Source of the DNA: JAIBJN01 sp963802795
Lineage (GTDB): Bacteria > Actinomycetota > Thermoleophilia > Gaiellales > Gaiellaceae
NCBI GenBank assembly: GCA_963802795.1
Contig: CAWDJV010000005.1
Span: 1-64,000 of the forward strand
Direction: 5' to 3'
DNA: 64,000 nt
The notes under the pieces were generated by a model. The model ran no database searches, was not told the origin of the DNA, and worked only from the letters and a program-made list of their open reading frames with translations. The position numbers were made by a program, and so were the translations under genes. Positions within the stretch are counted from its first letter, which is position 1. Each line of letters starts with the position of its first letter. This document shows positions 6,539-16,455 of this stretch, piece after piece.

Positions 6539-8785
6539 TTAGGGCGCGCGCTCGAGGACGATTCGGCCGTTCATTTCGGAAACAAGGTAGACGTGCACGT
6601 CGTTCGCCCCGCGCTGGAAGACCTGCTCGGGGACGAGCGCCTCGAACCCGGTCGAGCCCCCGAGGGAGAAGGTTCGGGCTGTGACCACGATGCGGCCGTT
6701 TACGGCCAGGGCGACGTCTCGCCCTGCCCCGGCGCCCTCCAGTGTGCCGACGATGTGAGCCGGGCTAACGCCGGAGCGGACGCTCACCGCGCGGAAAAGC
6801 TCCGGGTCGGCGAGCTGACTCGAGAGCCCGCGATCGGCGTGGAGAGGAAGGTCGGCCACCGCTCGACCGAGGAGCTCCGGGTGTGGCCCGATGCGATAGA
6901 GGCCGGGCGGCCCATGCCCCCAGCCGAAGAGCCCGACCTGGCGCTCGAGCGCCTCCGCCAGTTTCCGCTTGAGCTCACCGGGCGTGACCGTGAAGTCGTC
7001 GCCGGGCTCGCGTGAGGGTACGGCTTGCACGGGCCCCATCGACCGCGGGAGAAGAGCGGAGCGTCCGTCCACCGGCCAGGGAAGGCGAACGCCCAGGACG
7101 TCCGCGAGCGTGGGAAGGATGTCGGTCGTCCGAACGAGGCGGTCTACCAACCGGCCCTCGCGCTGTCCCGGCGCCTTGACGAAGAGAGGCACGAGACCCA
7201 GCTCGGCGATGTTTTCCTCGGTGAAGCGCCGTCTGTGCTCGTGCGGGCGGAAGCTGACCCCGTGGTCGGCGGTGACGACGACGAGCGATCTGTCGTACAG
7301 CCTTGTCTTGCGGAGCCGTGCGAGCAGCTGACCCAGCAGCCCGTCGACGAACCCCACCTGGAGCAGATGGCGCTGGTACGCCTGCTCGACGAGCACCGGA
7401 TCGGAGCCCCACACGTCGTCGGAGAGCCCCGGGATCCGGGTGGCGTTCGCGTACTCGCGCCCGGAGGGAAGGTAGCGCCAGGGGTGGTGCGGGAGGAGAA
7501 CGTGGAGGAAGTTAAGGGTCGGTCGTGGAGATGGGCCGACCGAGGCCACGAAGGCGCGAAACTGCTCGTCACGAAAGCGCAGGTCGCGGAGGGCACTCGC
7601 GAGTACGAGCCAGCGCTTCGAGTGGACGGGCCCCTCTGGCTCCTGCGGTTCGTCGACCGCGCTACCGCGGAAGTCGGTCCACGTCCCCGTCACCGACGGC
7701 AGACGCTCGCGTAGGTCGTCGGGGAGAACCACATGCAGGTAGACGACACTGACATCCGAGAGAAGCGATCGCTCTCTGCCAAGGAAGCCCTCCCCGCGCG
7801 GTGCGGGACAGACCTTGGGCGGGCAGAGGCTCGTCACTGGCTCGACCACGTTGAGCCTGTGCGACCCCGCGAACAGCGTGAAGAGATTGTCCGGGTGATC
7901 GGCAAAGAAGGGGAGAGCGTCGGGATCGGGGCTCCGGCCGGTCAGAATCGCGGGCACCGCCTGCGTGGTGTCCCCGCTCACGCTGAGCGCTCGCCGAAAC
8001 CACGTCGACTGACCCGCCAGCGCGGCGAAGTTCGGATAGCGCACGGCGTCGATGCCGCCGTCCCCGCCGAGCAGCGAAAGGAGTGGAAACTCGTCAAAGA
8101 CGACCACCACCACCGGGGTGCGGCTGTGGACGGCCGCCACGTGCGCGGTCGCGTCGGAGGTGATCGTGATCTTCGAGACCGGCGATGCGAAAAGGAAGAG
8201 CCCTAAGAAGAAAAGCGGCGCGGGAGCGAGCACGGTGAGGAAGCTCCGCACCGGCGTAACCCGCAGGTACACAACCGCCCCACCGGCGCCCACGGCCGCG
8301 GCGAGCACAAGGAGCGGCGTGCTCGAGACGTCGAGGAGGCGCTTGCCTACCAGGAGTGCGAAGAGACCCGTCAGCAGGGCGACAGCGCCCAGATGGACGA
8401 TGACGCGGGCCCTCGCGTGAGCGAGCCCCGCTACGAGCTCGAACGCGAGGAGCACGAGCGGCGGGACGAACGTGATTCCGACGGCGAACACGACGACGTC
8501 CCAGCTCGTCGAGCGACGGACAACGAAGAACTCCGCGTTCCGACCAAGGAGATCGAAGATCGGCTGCGCGAGCGCGAACGATGAAAGGACGGCCAGATGC
8601 ACGCCATCGAGGACGGCCCCGCGAACATCCGGCCGCGGCAAGGAGCGCATCAGGGAAGGGAGGATCGTTTTCGCTCGGACACCGTGCGACGATGACCCCG
8701 GGAGGCCTCGATTGTCGACGACCGCGTCCTCTTCGGGGGAAAAGAGCAGGGTGCGAGCTTTCGCCCTCCCTCCGAAGCTGGCCAT
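6539..8785 (-). CDS. Membrane-anchored sulfatase/alkaline phosphatase superfamily protein
   Basis: About 748 residues. The N-terminal 200 contain four to five membrane helices (for example VVVFAVGITFVPPLVLLAFELV and FLTVLAPAPLFFLGLFLF). An extracellular sulfatase-like domain follows: metal-binding VVVVVFDEFPLLSLL, a nucleophile region SVSGDTTQAVPAILTGRSP (Thr as in LTA synthase-type enzymes), LPHHPWRYLPSG and VVVTADHGVSF. The layout matches membrane phospho- or sulfo-transferases that modify surface polymers; the substrate is unknown. The start is uncertain (8863, 8785 or 8650) because none has a clear ribosome site; 8785 was chosen. No FGly motif (CxPSR) is present. Confidence 0.75.
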   Translation of the reverse strand: MASFGGRAKARTLLFSPEEDAVVDNRGLPGSSSHGVRAKTILPSLMRSLPRPDVRGAVLDGVHLAVLSSFALAQPIFDLLGRNAEFFVVRRSTSWDVVVFAVGITFVPPLVLLAFELVAGLAHARARVIVHLGAVALLTGLFALLVGKRLLDVSSTPLLVLAAAVGAGGAVVYLRVTPVRSFLTVLAPAPLFFLGLFLFASPVSKITITSDATAHVAAVHSRTPVVVVVFDEFPLLSLLGGDGGIDAVRYPNFAALAGQSTWFRRALSVSGDTTQAVPAILTGRSPDPDALPFFADHPDNLFTLFAGSHRLNVVEPVTSLCPPKVCPAPRGEGFLGRERSLLSDVSVVYLHVVLPDDLRERLPSVTGTWTDFRGSAVDEPQEPEGPVHSKRWLVLASALRDLRFRDEQFRAFVASVGPSPRPTLNFLHVLLPHHPWRYLPSGREYANATRIPGLSDDVWGSDPVLVEQAYQRHLLQVGFVDGLLGQLLARLRKTRLYDRSLVVVTADHGVSFRPHEHRRRFTEENIAELGLVPLFVKAPGQREGRLVDRLVRTTDILPTLADVLGVRLPWPVDGRSALLPRSMGPVQAVPSREPGDDFTVTPGELKRKLAEALERQVGLFGWGHGPPGLYRIGPHPELLGRAVADLPLHADRGLSSQLADPELFRAVSVRSGVSPAHIVGTLEGAGAGRDVALAVNGRIVVTARTFSLGGSTGFEALVPEQVFQRGANDVHVYLVSEMNGRIVLERAP

Positions 8786-9281
8786 GATAGCGCCGCTGAA
8801 CCTCTCGACGGTGCCGCAGTCACACTGGAGCACCACGAGGGGGTCCTGGAACGCGGCCAGCAAGGGTCAGGCGGCCTCGCGGTCGAGGCTCTCACCCAGC
8901 GCCGTCGAACCCGCGACGTTCCGGAGGAGGGGATCATCACCGTCCTGCCCACGCTCACGGACGAGTGTAGGTCTCACCCGAGTCGCGGCGCAGTGATACC
9001 AAGGCAGCCCTCGTGGGCCCGACCCGCTCCTGCCGCTTCGCACCCGCTCTAACCCGAGGCGCACGGCCGCAGCCGCGAGGCCACCGATTGTGAACAGCCA
9101 GACTTAGTGGGCGTTTGTTCGGCCTGAGTTTTCGTGGCCGGCTGCGAGCACTGCGGAAAACGGACCACCGTCCAGCCGCTCGAACGCTGGGGCACGCCTT
9201 CCCAGCGACCGTGGCGCAGCGACCCGTCCGTCCACCCGCCGGCTGCCGGCGAGTCCGCCGCGGGTCGCCCGGATTAGACCG
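8786..9281. other. Intergenic stretch without recognised gene
   Basis: Divergent spacer between the sulfatase-like gene and the YibE/F gene. Short open frames here have no recognisable protein pattern. Promoters for both genes would be expected, but no convincing boxes or operators were seen. Confidence 0.4.
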
Positions 9282-10541
9282 ATGGCGTCAGGGATCCGAG
9301 GAGCTCGTTGTGCCTTTGCGAGCAGACCGAACGCGGGTTCTTCCGATCATCCTTGCAGACTGTTCCTGGTGCCATCCTCGACGGTCGTCCGGGCTCTGTC
9401 CGTGCTCGTCCTTCTGCTCGTAGCAGCAACCGTCACCGGCGTCATCCTCCTATGGCCGGAGAATCGCCAGATCCCGAGGCCTCCGGAGCTGGGCGCCGCT
9501 TCCAATACGGAGGCGGCCGAGGTGGTCGGAGTCCGCGCAACGCCTTGTGGGCTGGGAACCGGACGGGATGACTGCCTCGAGGTCTCGGCCGCGCTCCGAA
9601 GCGGCCCCGACGAGGGCGACGAGGTGTCGTTCACGTTCGCCGCCGCCGAGGGCAACTTCGACGTCGGCGACGACATCCGCGTCTTCAAGAACGCTCCCCC
9701 GGACACACTCACGGAAGGGATCCAGATCGAGCCGTACTCGTTCTCCGACTTCGAGCGCCGGACCCCGATGCTCGGGCTGGTCGTGATGTTCGCTGTGCTC
9801 GTCCTGCTCACCGGCAAATGGCAGGGCTTTCGAGCGCTTCTCGGCCTCTGCGGCAGTCTGGGCGTAGTCGTGTTCTTCATTGTCCCGGCCATCCTCGACG
9901 GCCGCTCGCCGACCGCGGTCGCCTTCGTGGGGGCGCTGGCGATCATGCTGATCACGCTGCCGCTCGCCCACGGAGCGGGCCCCAAGACGATCGCTGCCAG
10001 CCTCGGAACGGCCGCCAGCCTGAGCCTCACGCTCGTGCTCGGCTACTTCTTCATCGACCTGGCACACTTGAGCGGCGTCTCCTCTGAGGAGGCTGTCTAC
10101 CTGCGGGCCACGCAGGGCGACCTCTCACTCCGCGGCCTACTCCTCGCTGGGATGGTGATAGCCGCCCTCGGCGTCCTCGACGACCTGACCGTGTCCCAGT
10201 CCTCGACCGTGATGGCGTTGAGGCGGGCGAACCCTGACTTGGGCTTCGGCGGTCTCTTTCGCTCGGCCGTCACCGTTGGCCACGATCACATCGCTGCGAC
10301 GGTGAACACGCTCGTCCTTGCCTACGCCGGCGCCTCGCTGCCGGTGCTCCTGATCTTCAGCCTGGCCGACACGCCCTTTGCGGATGCGATCAACTCCGAG
10401 GCGGTGTCGGCAGCCCTGGTGGCGACGCTAGTCGGCTCGATCGGGCTGCTCGCTGCAGTTCCGATCACGACGGCGCTCGCCGCGCTCCTGGCAAGCCGAA
10501 TCGAGCCCGCGGCTCTCGCCGAGGCCCGACACGCTCACTAG
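9282..10541 (+). CDS. YibE/F-family membrane protein
   Basis: An N-terminal membrane anchor (RALSVLVLLLVAATVTGVILL) is followed by an extracytoplasmic domain of about 100 residues and then seven or eight membrane helices. The conserved family core GVLDDLTVSQSSTVMALRRANP...TVGHDHIAATVNTLVLAYAGASLP is present. YibE/F proteins are multi-pass membrane proteins of unclear function, suggested to be transporters. The true start may be GTG 9369, since the first 29 residues look non-coding. It converges with the secreted nuclease/phosphatase gene; a weak hairpin lies between them at 10570-10588. Confidence 0.8.
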   Translation: MASGIRGARCAFASRPNAGSSDHPCRLFLVPSSTVVRALSVLVLLLVAATVTGVILLWPENRQIPRPPELGAASNTEAAEVVGVRATPCGLGTGRDDCLEVSAALRSGPDEGDEVSFTFAAAEGNFDVGDDIRVFKNAPPDTLTEGIQIEPYSFSDFERRTPMLGLVVMFAVLVLLTGKWQGFRALLGLCGSLGVVVFFIVPAILDGRSPTAVAFVGALAIMLITLPLAHGAGPKTIAASLGTAASLSLTLVLGYFFIDLAHLSGVSSEEAVYLRATQGDLSLRGLLLAGMVIAALGVLDDLTVSQSSTVMALRRANPDLGFGGLFRSAVTVGHDHIAATVNTLVLAYAGASLPVLLIFSLADTPFADAINSEAVSAALVATLVGSIGLLAAVPITTALAALLASRIEPAALAEARHAH

Positions 10542-10609
10542 CTGTCTAACCTGGCGAGGCACGGATCCACTCAGCGCGAGCGGCTGAGCGGCTCGGCACC
10601 TCCGCCTTG

Positions 10610-11836
10610 TCAGCGGTTCCGCACGTCGACCCAGACGAGTCGGTGGTCGGAGCTCGGGAACGGGAAGACGCCGGTCAAGCGGAAGAGCGGATCGCTCTGG
10701 AGCGGCCAGAAGACGGCCGCATCGACAATCTTCAGGTTCTTGCGCGGAAGAACATAGTCCGCCCTCAGGTTGCCCGGCGCGGAGTCGGCAAAGTCGGCAG
10801 TGTCGAACTTCGGGTCACCGCGGTGGGTCGTATTCGCCCCGCCCTGAAGCAGCGCCGCCTCGACGGCGCCCGCGCTCGACGGCGTCACCTTCGTGTTGAC
10901 GAGTGGATGATCGAGCAGCTGCTGGATCGAGCCCGCGATGCTGTCCCCGTCCAGGGGGTCGGAGTTCTCATCCCCGGCGATCACGAAGCGCGAGTAGGGC
11001 GCCAGGCCGCCGCGGTTCCCGGCGTCGTCGTAGATGTAGAAGCTGGACGGGCCGGGCGTGATGTAGTCCCCCCACAGGCGGATCTCATCGAAGTTGCGCG
11101 TCCCGTTGCGATCCTCGGGCCCGTCGAACACCGGCGGCGTCGGGTGGCTGACGAGGAAGTGGATCGTGTCACCCCCCACACGAATGGGCACGTCCCAGTG
11201 GCTCTTGGACGAGAGGCGGAAGACGGCCAGCTCCTCGGGCGAGTACCAATCTGCCGGCGCCGGAGTCGCCGGGTCGTCCGGCAGCCGCGCGCCGGGCATG
11301 TCCTTCCAGAGGAAGTTCTGGAAGGTGCGGATCTCCGAGTAGAGGATCGGGTGCATCGAGTAGACGGCCATCCCGAACTGGCCCGGGAAGAAGCCGAAAC
11401 CGTAGGCGTCGTCGGGACCGCCGATCACGCCGTTGTTGTTGAAGTCGAATCCCGAGGGAATCCCCGTGTTCGACGGCGCCGTGAACCGGTACGGGTAGAC
11501 AATCGGGGCGGCGCCGTTCTGGCTCACAGACAAGTAGTTGTCCTGGAAGAGACGCAACGCCACGCTGCCGGAGTCGAAGTCGAACTCGTTGATCAGCAAC
11601 ACCTCCGGACGTGCGCGCTGGATGATCTCCGCCACGGTGCCTGCCTGCGCGTTGGCCGGCGTTGAGAGGTCCGCGATCAGCTGGCCCTCGGTGTTCCGAT
11701 TGAGCGAGGCATTGAAGGTGGCGAAGCGGATACTCTCGCCCCCGGCTGCGGCCGGCGGGACGAGCATGAGCGCAACGAGGGCGGCCACACACGCTCCGAG
11801 CCACGAGCGGCGTCTGGGCAGGCAGCTTGGGATCAT
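10610..11836 (-). CDS. Secreted endonuclease/exonuclease/phosphatase family protein
   Basis: The ATG at 11836 has AAAGGAG seven bases upstream. A signal peptide (SWLGACVAALVALMLVPPAAAGG) is followed by an EEP fold: IRFATFNASLNR, VLLINEFDF (metal Glu), FLVSHPTPP, FVIAGDENSDP and a C-terminal SSDHRLVWVDV (catalytic Asp-His). About 408 residues. The enzyme would hydrolyse phosphodiester bonds outside the cell, perhaps in nucleic acid or lipid substrates. It is monocistronic. Confidence 0.8.
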   Translation of the reverse strand: MIPSCLPRRRSWLGACVAALVALMLVPPAAAGGESIRFATFNASLNRNTEGQLIADLSTPANAQAGTVAEIIQRARPEVLLINEFDFDSGSVALRLFQDNYLSVSQNGAAPIVYPYRFTAPSNTGIPSGFDFNNNGVIGGPDDAYGFGFFPGQFGMAVYSMHPILYSEIRTFQNFLWKDMPGARLPDDPATPAPADWYSPEELAVFRLSSKSHWDVPIRVGGDTIHFLVSHPTPPVFDGPEDRNGTRNFDEIRLWGDYITPGPSSFYIYDDAGNRGGLAPYSRFVIAGDENSDPLDGDSIAGSIQQLLDHPLVNTKVTPSSAGAVEAALLQGGANTTHRGDPKFDTADFADSAPGNLRADYVLPRKNLKIVDAAVFWPLQSDPLFRLTGVFPFPSSDHRLVWVDVRNR

Positions 11837-12213
11837 CTCGACTCCTTTCTCAGGTCCGGCGAGCCCAGTCTCACCTTCCTTCAGACGGATGGCAACCAGG
11901 CACAACGAACGTTCGCCAAGTCGAAACCCGGATGACACCGGGCATCAACGCCTTAGAACGAAACGAGAAGCCAGATCCTCGCATGACAACCCCTGCCCGG
12001 CAAGGCAGGCCGACATCCTGGGGAGGCGCGAAACGAAGCCACCCTCCCGCGCACTGTGGAGAGGGCGCGGCTGCGGATTATGGACGAGCCGGATTCCTTC
12101 ACTTGGCCTTGCCCTCGTCGTCGCCTGCTCCTGGTCGCCGGGATGTTGGCTTCGAGGAGGCGCACGCGGCGCTCGCCTGACTGGACGCCGAGGTCGCGGC
12201 CTGAGAGGGCTGC
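11837..12213. other. Intergenic stretch without recognised gene
   Basis: Upstream region of the secreted EEP gene and downstream region of the sialidase-like remnant. No open frame with protein character or conserved motif was found. The terminator of the remnant is at its right edge. Confidence 0.4.
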
Positions 12214-12242
12214 GCCCGGGCGCCCCGGAAGAGCGCCCGGGC
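12214..12242 (-). terminator. Hairpin terminator
   Basis: A perfect 10-bp stem (GCCCGGGCGC / GCGCCCGGGC) with a nine-base loop, starting 12 bases past the stop of the sialidase-like remnant on the minus strand. Confidence 0.65.
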
Positions 12243-12254
12243 GTCCGAAGTCGT

Positions 12255-13112
12255 CTACGGGGTCAGAGTGTTGGAGAAGATGCTCGAAGGACCGCCCCCG
12301 AGAGTCGATCCCCAGGCGGTGGCGAAGCCTCCGCCGAAGTCGAGCCCCATGTAGTCGCCGATGAAGTAGCCGCGCGCGAACGGCGCCTCCCGGATGTTGA
12401 ACGTCGGCGAGACCTGGGTCTCCTCGTTCCAGCTCGCCGGGTTGGCGCAGTTCTCCGACGCGGGATGGCAGTGCGAGGCCCAGTGCGTCGTATCGAGCGT
12501 CGCCGGCGAGGGCGTGTTGTTGCGGAAGTCGTAGTAGGTCACCGTGACAGCGCCGTCACTTCCGACCGCGACCGAAGGCGTGAACGCCTGCGAGTTCTGA
12601 TTGCTCCCCGGCGGAGTCGCGTTCACCTGGATGGCCGGCGACCACGTCCGCCCGCCGTCGGACGACTGGCTGTACGCAATGCTGTCCCACCGGAAGGCAC
12701 CGGTCTGGAAGAAGCTGAAGCGGGCATCCATCCACACCGCGTACAGCTTCCCGTTGGCCGAATCGACCGCCACGTCCGGGATGAAGTCGCCGCCGCGGAT
12801 CGGGCACGCCCCGGTCTGGGCGGGGTTCGGGCAGGCGGCCGGCTCGAGGTCGGCCGTGCTGCTCGCCCGGAACAGGCTCATGGGCAGCTGATCGAGTCCG
12901 CTGCTTCCGATACCGGATCGGAGCTTCATACACGAGCACCGGCTGGACGAACATCGAAGATACTCGTTCCCCGAAGCGTCCCGGTACGGCTGGCCGACGA
13001 CGTCGGGAACGGTTGCAACGATTCCGCTGACGAGGAACGCGGTGACGTTCGTCTTCTGCCACACCGCGAGGTCGCTCCGGAGGACGACCGCGATCTTCGT
13101 ATCGAACCGCAT
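12255..13112 (-). pseudogene. Chimera: DUF2000 N-terminus joined to sialidase-like C-terminus
   Basis: From the ATG at 13112 the first 50 or so residues (MRFDTKIAVVLRSDLAVWQK, VPDVVGQPYRDASGNEYL) equal the N-terminus of the intact DUF2000 gene at 24987-25397. One base is missing near 12957, and similarity to that gene ends at about 12922. The rest is the C-terminal part of a BNR/sialidase-fold exoprotein (GGDFIPDVAVDSANGKLYAVW, IAYSQSSDGGRTWSPAIQV, FTPSVAVGSDGAVTVTYYD) with its own stop and terminator. Its N-terminus and signal peptide are absent. Two unrelated genes were fused by recombination; neither part is likely to be functional. Confidence 0.75.
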
Positions 13113-13310
13113 ACCGTGACGGTAGCCGCCCCGCCCAACGGCCTAGCAGACGCCCGGAGCCAGCGCTCAGTCCGGCCGGAGAGACCAGTCACTCGCAGGT
13201 CGGGCCTCAGCGTCTCGCGGCCTGGATCGCCTGTGCGAGTTCCTCGATCGCGAGGCGAATTGTCGGCTCGGACGACTGGGAGTAGCCGAGTAGAAGCGTG
13301 GCCGGCGCGC
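12922..13310. repeat. DUF2000-MocR direct repeat, left copy
   Basis: Direct repeat of 25206-25580. This copy holds a truncated DUF2000 gene next to a complete MocR regulator; the right copy holds the complete DUF2000 gene next to only the last 35 or so codons of MocR. The spacer between the genes is about 25 bases longer here. Confidence 0.85.
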
Positions 13311-14643
13311 CGGTGCCGCGCACGCTGTGTTCGCGCATCGTCGTTAGGGCGATGCGGCGGCGGCGCGCCTGGTCGAGGATCGCATCCTCGTCGTCGGACT
13401 CGGGCAGGCGGACTGCGGCGTGCAGTCCGGCGGCGATTCCCTCGACGACCGCGTCGGGCAGCGCTTCCGCCAGCGCCTCGACGAGTGCGTCTCGTCGGCG
13501 GCGGTAGAGGATCCGCATTCGGCGCAGGTGCCGGTCGAGCTCGCCGCGGGCGACGAAGTCGGCGAACGCGTGCTGCTCGATGTGGGCTGTCGAGAGGTCT
13601 GCCGCGCGTTTCTCGCGGACGACCGCCTCGAGCAGCGCTTCCGGGACGACAAGCCAGCCGATCCGGAGCGCCGGTGCAAGCGTCTTGCTCGCCGAGCCGC
13701 CGTAGACAATGCGGTCGGGCTCGAGGCCCTGGAGGGCGCCGACAGGCAGGCGGTCGTAGCGGTACTCGGCGTCGTAGTCGTCCTCGAGCGCGACCGCGTT
13801 GCGCTCGCGCAGCCAATCGAGCAGGGCGGCGCGCCGCTCTCCCGCGAGAACGGCGCCGGTGGGGAACTGGTGCGCGGGGGTGACGATGACGGCGCCCACG
13901 TCCGCGCGGTCGAGTTCCTCGACGCGGAGGCCGTTGTCGTCGACACCGATCGGCACCAGCTCGAGGCCGGCCCGGAGGGCAATCAGACGCTGCTCGGGAT
14001 GGCTGGGATCCTCGACCGCGATCCGCCTGACCCCGCCTGCAGCGAGTGCCCCGCAGACGAGACCCTGGCCCTGCGCGTAGCCGTTCGTGACGACGATTCG
14101 GGCCGGGTCCGCAAGCACGCCGCGGACGCGACCGAGGTACTCCGCGAGCGTGGAGCGCAGCGGCACAACCCCACGCGGGTCGCCGTAGCCGAGGTCCGCG
14201 TCCGGCATCCTCGCGAGAGCCCGCCGGACGGAGCGGAGCCAGGCATTCCGAGGAAAGGTGGAGACGTCCGGAACGCCGGGGAGGAGGTTGAACCGCGGCA
14301 GCCGAGGGGGTGGTTCCACGGCCGCGGCCGGAGCCGCCGAAGCGGCGGCCGTCGAGACCGACGTCGGCGCGCCCTGGCGGGCGGCGAGATAGCCCTCGGC
14401 GCCGAGTTGTCGGTACGCGTTCACGACGATGCCGCGCGAGACGCCGAGCTGCCGTGCCAGGTCGCGGGAAGAGGGCAGACGCGTCCCCGGCCGGAGCGTT
14501 CCCGCCCGGATCGCCTCCCGCAGCTGATCCTCGATCTGCGAACCGAGCGGCATCCGCGCGTCTCTGCGCAGCGCGAGCAGCAGCTCCACCGACTGGTCTT
14601 GCTCGACATGCACGGACTGGACCTTCCTGTCGGACCAGTTCAA
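13207..14643 (-). CDS. MocR/PdxR-type transcriptional regulator with aminotransferase domain
   Basis: A 478-residue protein. A GntR-type winged helix spans about residues 20-90 (PLGSQIEDQLREAIRAGTLRP, LPSSRDLARQLGVSRGIVVNAY), followed by a linker and a fold-type I aminotransferase domain. The PLP lysine is in YGGSASKTLAPALRIGW, and ALEDDYDAEYRYD precedes it. MocR regulators bind PLP and often control vitamin B6 synthesis or adjacent transporters. The LysE exporter gene is divergent at 250 bases and is the likely target. Its C-terminal coding end is duplicated at 25472. Confidence 0.85.
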   Translation of the reverse strand: MNWSDRKVQSVHVEQDQSVELLLALRRDARMPLGSQIEDQLREAIRAGTLRPGTRLPSSRDLARQLGVSRGIVVNAYRQLGAEGYLAARQGAPTSVSTAAASAAPAAAVEPPPRLPRFNLLPGVPDVSTFPRNAWLRSVRRALARMPDADLGYGDPRGVVPLRSTLAEYLGRVRGVLADPARIVVTNGYAQGQGLVCGALAAGGVRRIAVEDPSHPEQRLIALRAGLELVPIGVDDNGLRVEELDRADVGAVIVTPAHQFPTGAVLAGERRAALLDWLRERNAVALEDDYDAEYRYDRLPVGALQGLEPDRIVYGGSASKTLAPALRIGWLVVPEALLEAVVREKRAADLSTAHIEQHAFADFVARGELDRHLRRMRILYRRRRDALVEALAEALPDAVVEGIAAGLHAAVRLPESDDEDAILDQARRRRIALTTMREHSVRGTGAPATLLLGYSQSSEPTIRLAIEELAQAIQAARR

Positions 14644-14679
14644 GCCTACAGTCGTCGCATCGAGTCCAGGAGGAGCTGA

Positions 14680-14892
14680 TGACCACTCTTATCGCCCACC
14701 CCGAGCTCGCGCGTGAGCGGAACGCCGACCCGCCGCGCGCCCCGTCTCCCCTCGTTCACGATCCTCGACCTGCGCGAGCAGGCTCACGCGGCCTGGGCAA
14801 GGACTTCTCGGTCCAGCGTTTCCATTCCGCGCTGCTGACGCTCGGCTCGCCTCCGCTCGGGCTGGTGGAAACAGTCCTGGAACGGGGCTGAG
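14680..14892 (+). CDS. Small open frame upstream of lysE
   Basis: A 70-residue frame (MTTLIAHPELARERNADPPR) with AGGAG right before the ATG, ending just before the LysE start. It has no recognised domain. It lies between the divergent MocR and LysE genes and could be a leader, a small gene or a chance frame. The ribosome site is the main support. Confidence 0.35.
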
Positions 14893-14895
14893 CCG

Positions 14896-15531
14896 ATGCC
14901 GACCGCAGGAACGCTGATTGCCTTCTCCCTCGCCGCGCTCGTCCTGATCGTCATCCCTGGGCCGAACATCGTCTACATCGTTGCCCGCGGCGTCGAGCAG
15001 GGACGGCAGGCTGCCGTCTTCTCCGCGCTCGGGGTCGAAACCGGCAGCCTCTTCCACATCGGCGCCGCCGCGATCGGGCTCTCGGCGCTGCTCGCCTCCT
15101 CCCAGCTCGCGTTCGACACCGTCCGCTACCTCAGCGCCGCCTACCTCCTCTACCTCGGCCTCCGCACGTTCGCCCGCCGCGACGGACCAGCCGCGGACGC
15201 TGACGAAACCGGCGCACCCAGCCTCGCAAGCACCTACCGGCAGGCCGTGCTCGTGAACGTACTCAACCCCAAAGTCGCGCTCTTCTTCCTCGCCTTCCTC
15301 CCCCAGTTCGTCGATCCCGCGCGTGGCCCGGCCTGGGCGCAGATCCTGGTACTCGGCGTCGTCTTCCTCTTGATCGGCCTCTGCCTCGACCTCTCCTACG
15401 CCACCGCCGCGGGCACAATCGGCCACTGGCTCCAAAAACGGCCACGAGCGCTCCGCTGGCAACGCCACACGAGCGGCTCCGTCTACCTCGCCCTCGGCGC
15501 AGCCGCCGCCCTCAGCGGTTCACGCCGATGA
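14896..15531 (+). CDS. LysE/RhtB-family amino-acid exporter
   Basis: A 211-residue membrane protein with about six helices. The family signature near the N-terminus is IPGPNIVYIVARGVEQGRQA, and NPKVALFFLAFLPQFVDP occurs mid-protein. LysE/RhtB proteins export amino acids or related metabolites by proton exchange. It is divergent from the MocR regulator, a pairing common for exporters controlled by PLP-binding regulators. Substrate not predictable. Confidence 0.85.
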   Translation: MPTAGTLIAFSLAALVLIVIPGPNIVYIVARGVEQGRQAAVFSALGVETGSLFHIGAAAIGLSALLASSQLAFDTVRYLSAAYLLYLGLRTFARRDGPAADADETGAPSLASTYRQAVLVNVLNPKVALFFLAFLPQFVDPARGPAWAQILVLGVVFLLIGLCLDLSYATAAGTIGHWLQKRPRALRWQRHTSGSVYLALGAAAALSGSRR

Positions 15532-15650
15532 CCCCTCCCGCTCGTCCGCCGGCGAGCACGCGTGCAACTGCCGGCAACGACCATCGGCTCAAAGAAGGTG
15601 CTCGAGCGGCAATCCAACCAGGCGAGAGGTAAACACGGAGGTGGTACTCA

Positions 15651-16205
15651 ATGGGCAGGATCATCATTTCGACACAACTGACAGTCGACGGCGTCCAGGA
15701 CCGGCAGGACCACTGGTTCAACCGGCACGGTGAGCACGATTGGCACGCTCCCGCCGGCAAGGCCGCGCACGAGCAGCTTCTAGCGGCCGACGCAATGCTG
15801 CTGGGACGCAAGAACTACGAAGGGTTTGCCGCAGTTTGGCCGACCCTCACCGACGACATAGGCTTCGCCGACCGGGTCAACTCGATGCCCAAGTACGTTG
15901 CTTCCCGGTCGCCGATCGAAAGCTTGACCTGGAACACGCAGCAGCTCGAAGGGGATCTTGCGCCCGCCGTGCGAGCCCTGAAGGAACGCACCAACGGCGA
16001 CCTCCTTTCGTATGGCTGCGGTGCGTTCGCGCGACAGCTAGTGTCAACCGGTCTCGTCGACGAGGTGCGCTTTTGGATCAACCCGATCTCCCTGGGACCG
16101 GGCACGCGGCCGTTCCCCGACAGCGAGCCAATCCAACTCCGGCTGGTCGGCACGGCGACGTTCGACACCGGGATCGTGCTGCTGCGCTACGCCGTGGCGG
16201 AGTGA
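15651..16205 (+). CDS. Dihydrofolate reductase/RibD C-terminal family protein
   Basis: A 184-residue protein with GGAGGTGG before the ATG. Features of the RibD_C/DHFR-like family are visible: IIISTQLTVDGVQD at the start, MLLGRKNYEGFAAVWP, KYVASRSPI, YGCGAFARQLVSTGLVDE and INPISLGPGTRPFPD. These are NADPH-dependent reductases of unknown substrate, common in actinobacteria. A paralogue is at 31689, and a truncated third member follows at 16264. Confidence 0.8.
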   Translation: MGRIIISTQLTVDGVQDRQDHWFNRHGEHDWHAPAGKAAHEQLLAADAMLLGRKNYEGFAAVWPTLTDDIGFADRVNSMPKYVASRSPIESLTWNTQQLEGDLAPAVRALKERTNGDLLSYGCGAFARQLVSTGLVDEVRFWINPISLGPGTRPFPDSEPIQLRLVGTATFDTGIVLLRYAVAE

Positions 16206-16263
16206 GATTGCGACACATCCCCGCGGCCGCCCTCCACCTCCCAGCGAGAAGGGAAGGACGACC

Positions 16264-16455
16264 ATGAAGCTGACAGTCACCACGTTCGTCTTCGTCGACG
16301 GAGTGATGCGGGGCATCGGCGGGCCGAGCGGCCCCCTTGCCCGGCTAAAGGCGGTCGCGCTCCAGGCTGTTGCTCGTTCTGCAAACGGAGAACATGCCGC
16401 GGTACGAGATGGGTACATCAGCTTGGGCACTCGCGGGCAAGCGCGGGCACACTAG
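16264..16455 (+). pseudogene. Truncated dihydrofolate reductase-like N-terminus
   Basis: The first 22 residues (MKLTVTTFVFVDGVMRGIGG) match the N-terminus of the RibD_C/DHFR-like family (compare MRPLVVNTFVTLDGVMQAPG at 31689). A good ribosome site (AGGGAAGGA) precedes the ATG. From about residue 24 the sequence no longer fits and stops at 63 residues. It is the 5' end of a gene cut by recombination. Confidence 0.6.

Noticed and set aside
16264..16455. Functional second dihydrofolate reductase-like gene
   Set aside because: Only the first 22 or so residues match the family; the rest is unrelated and short.
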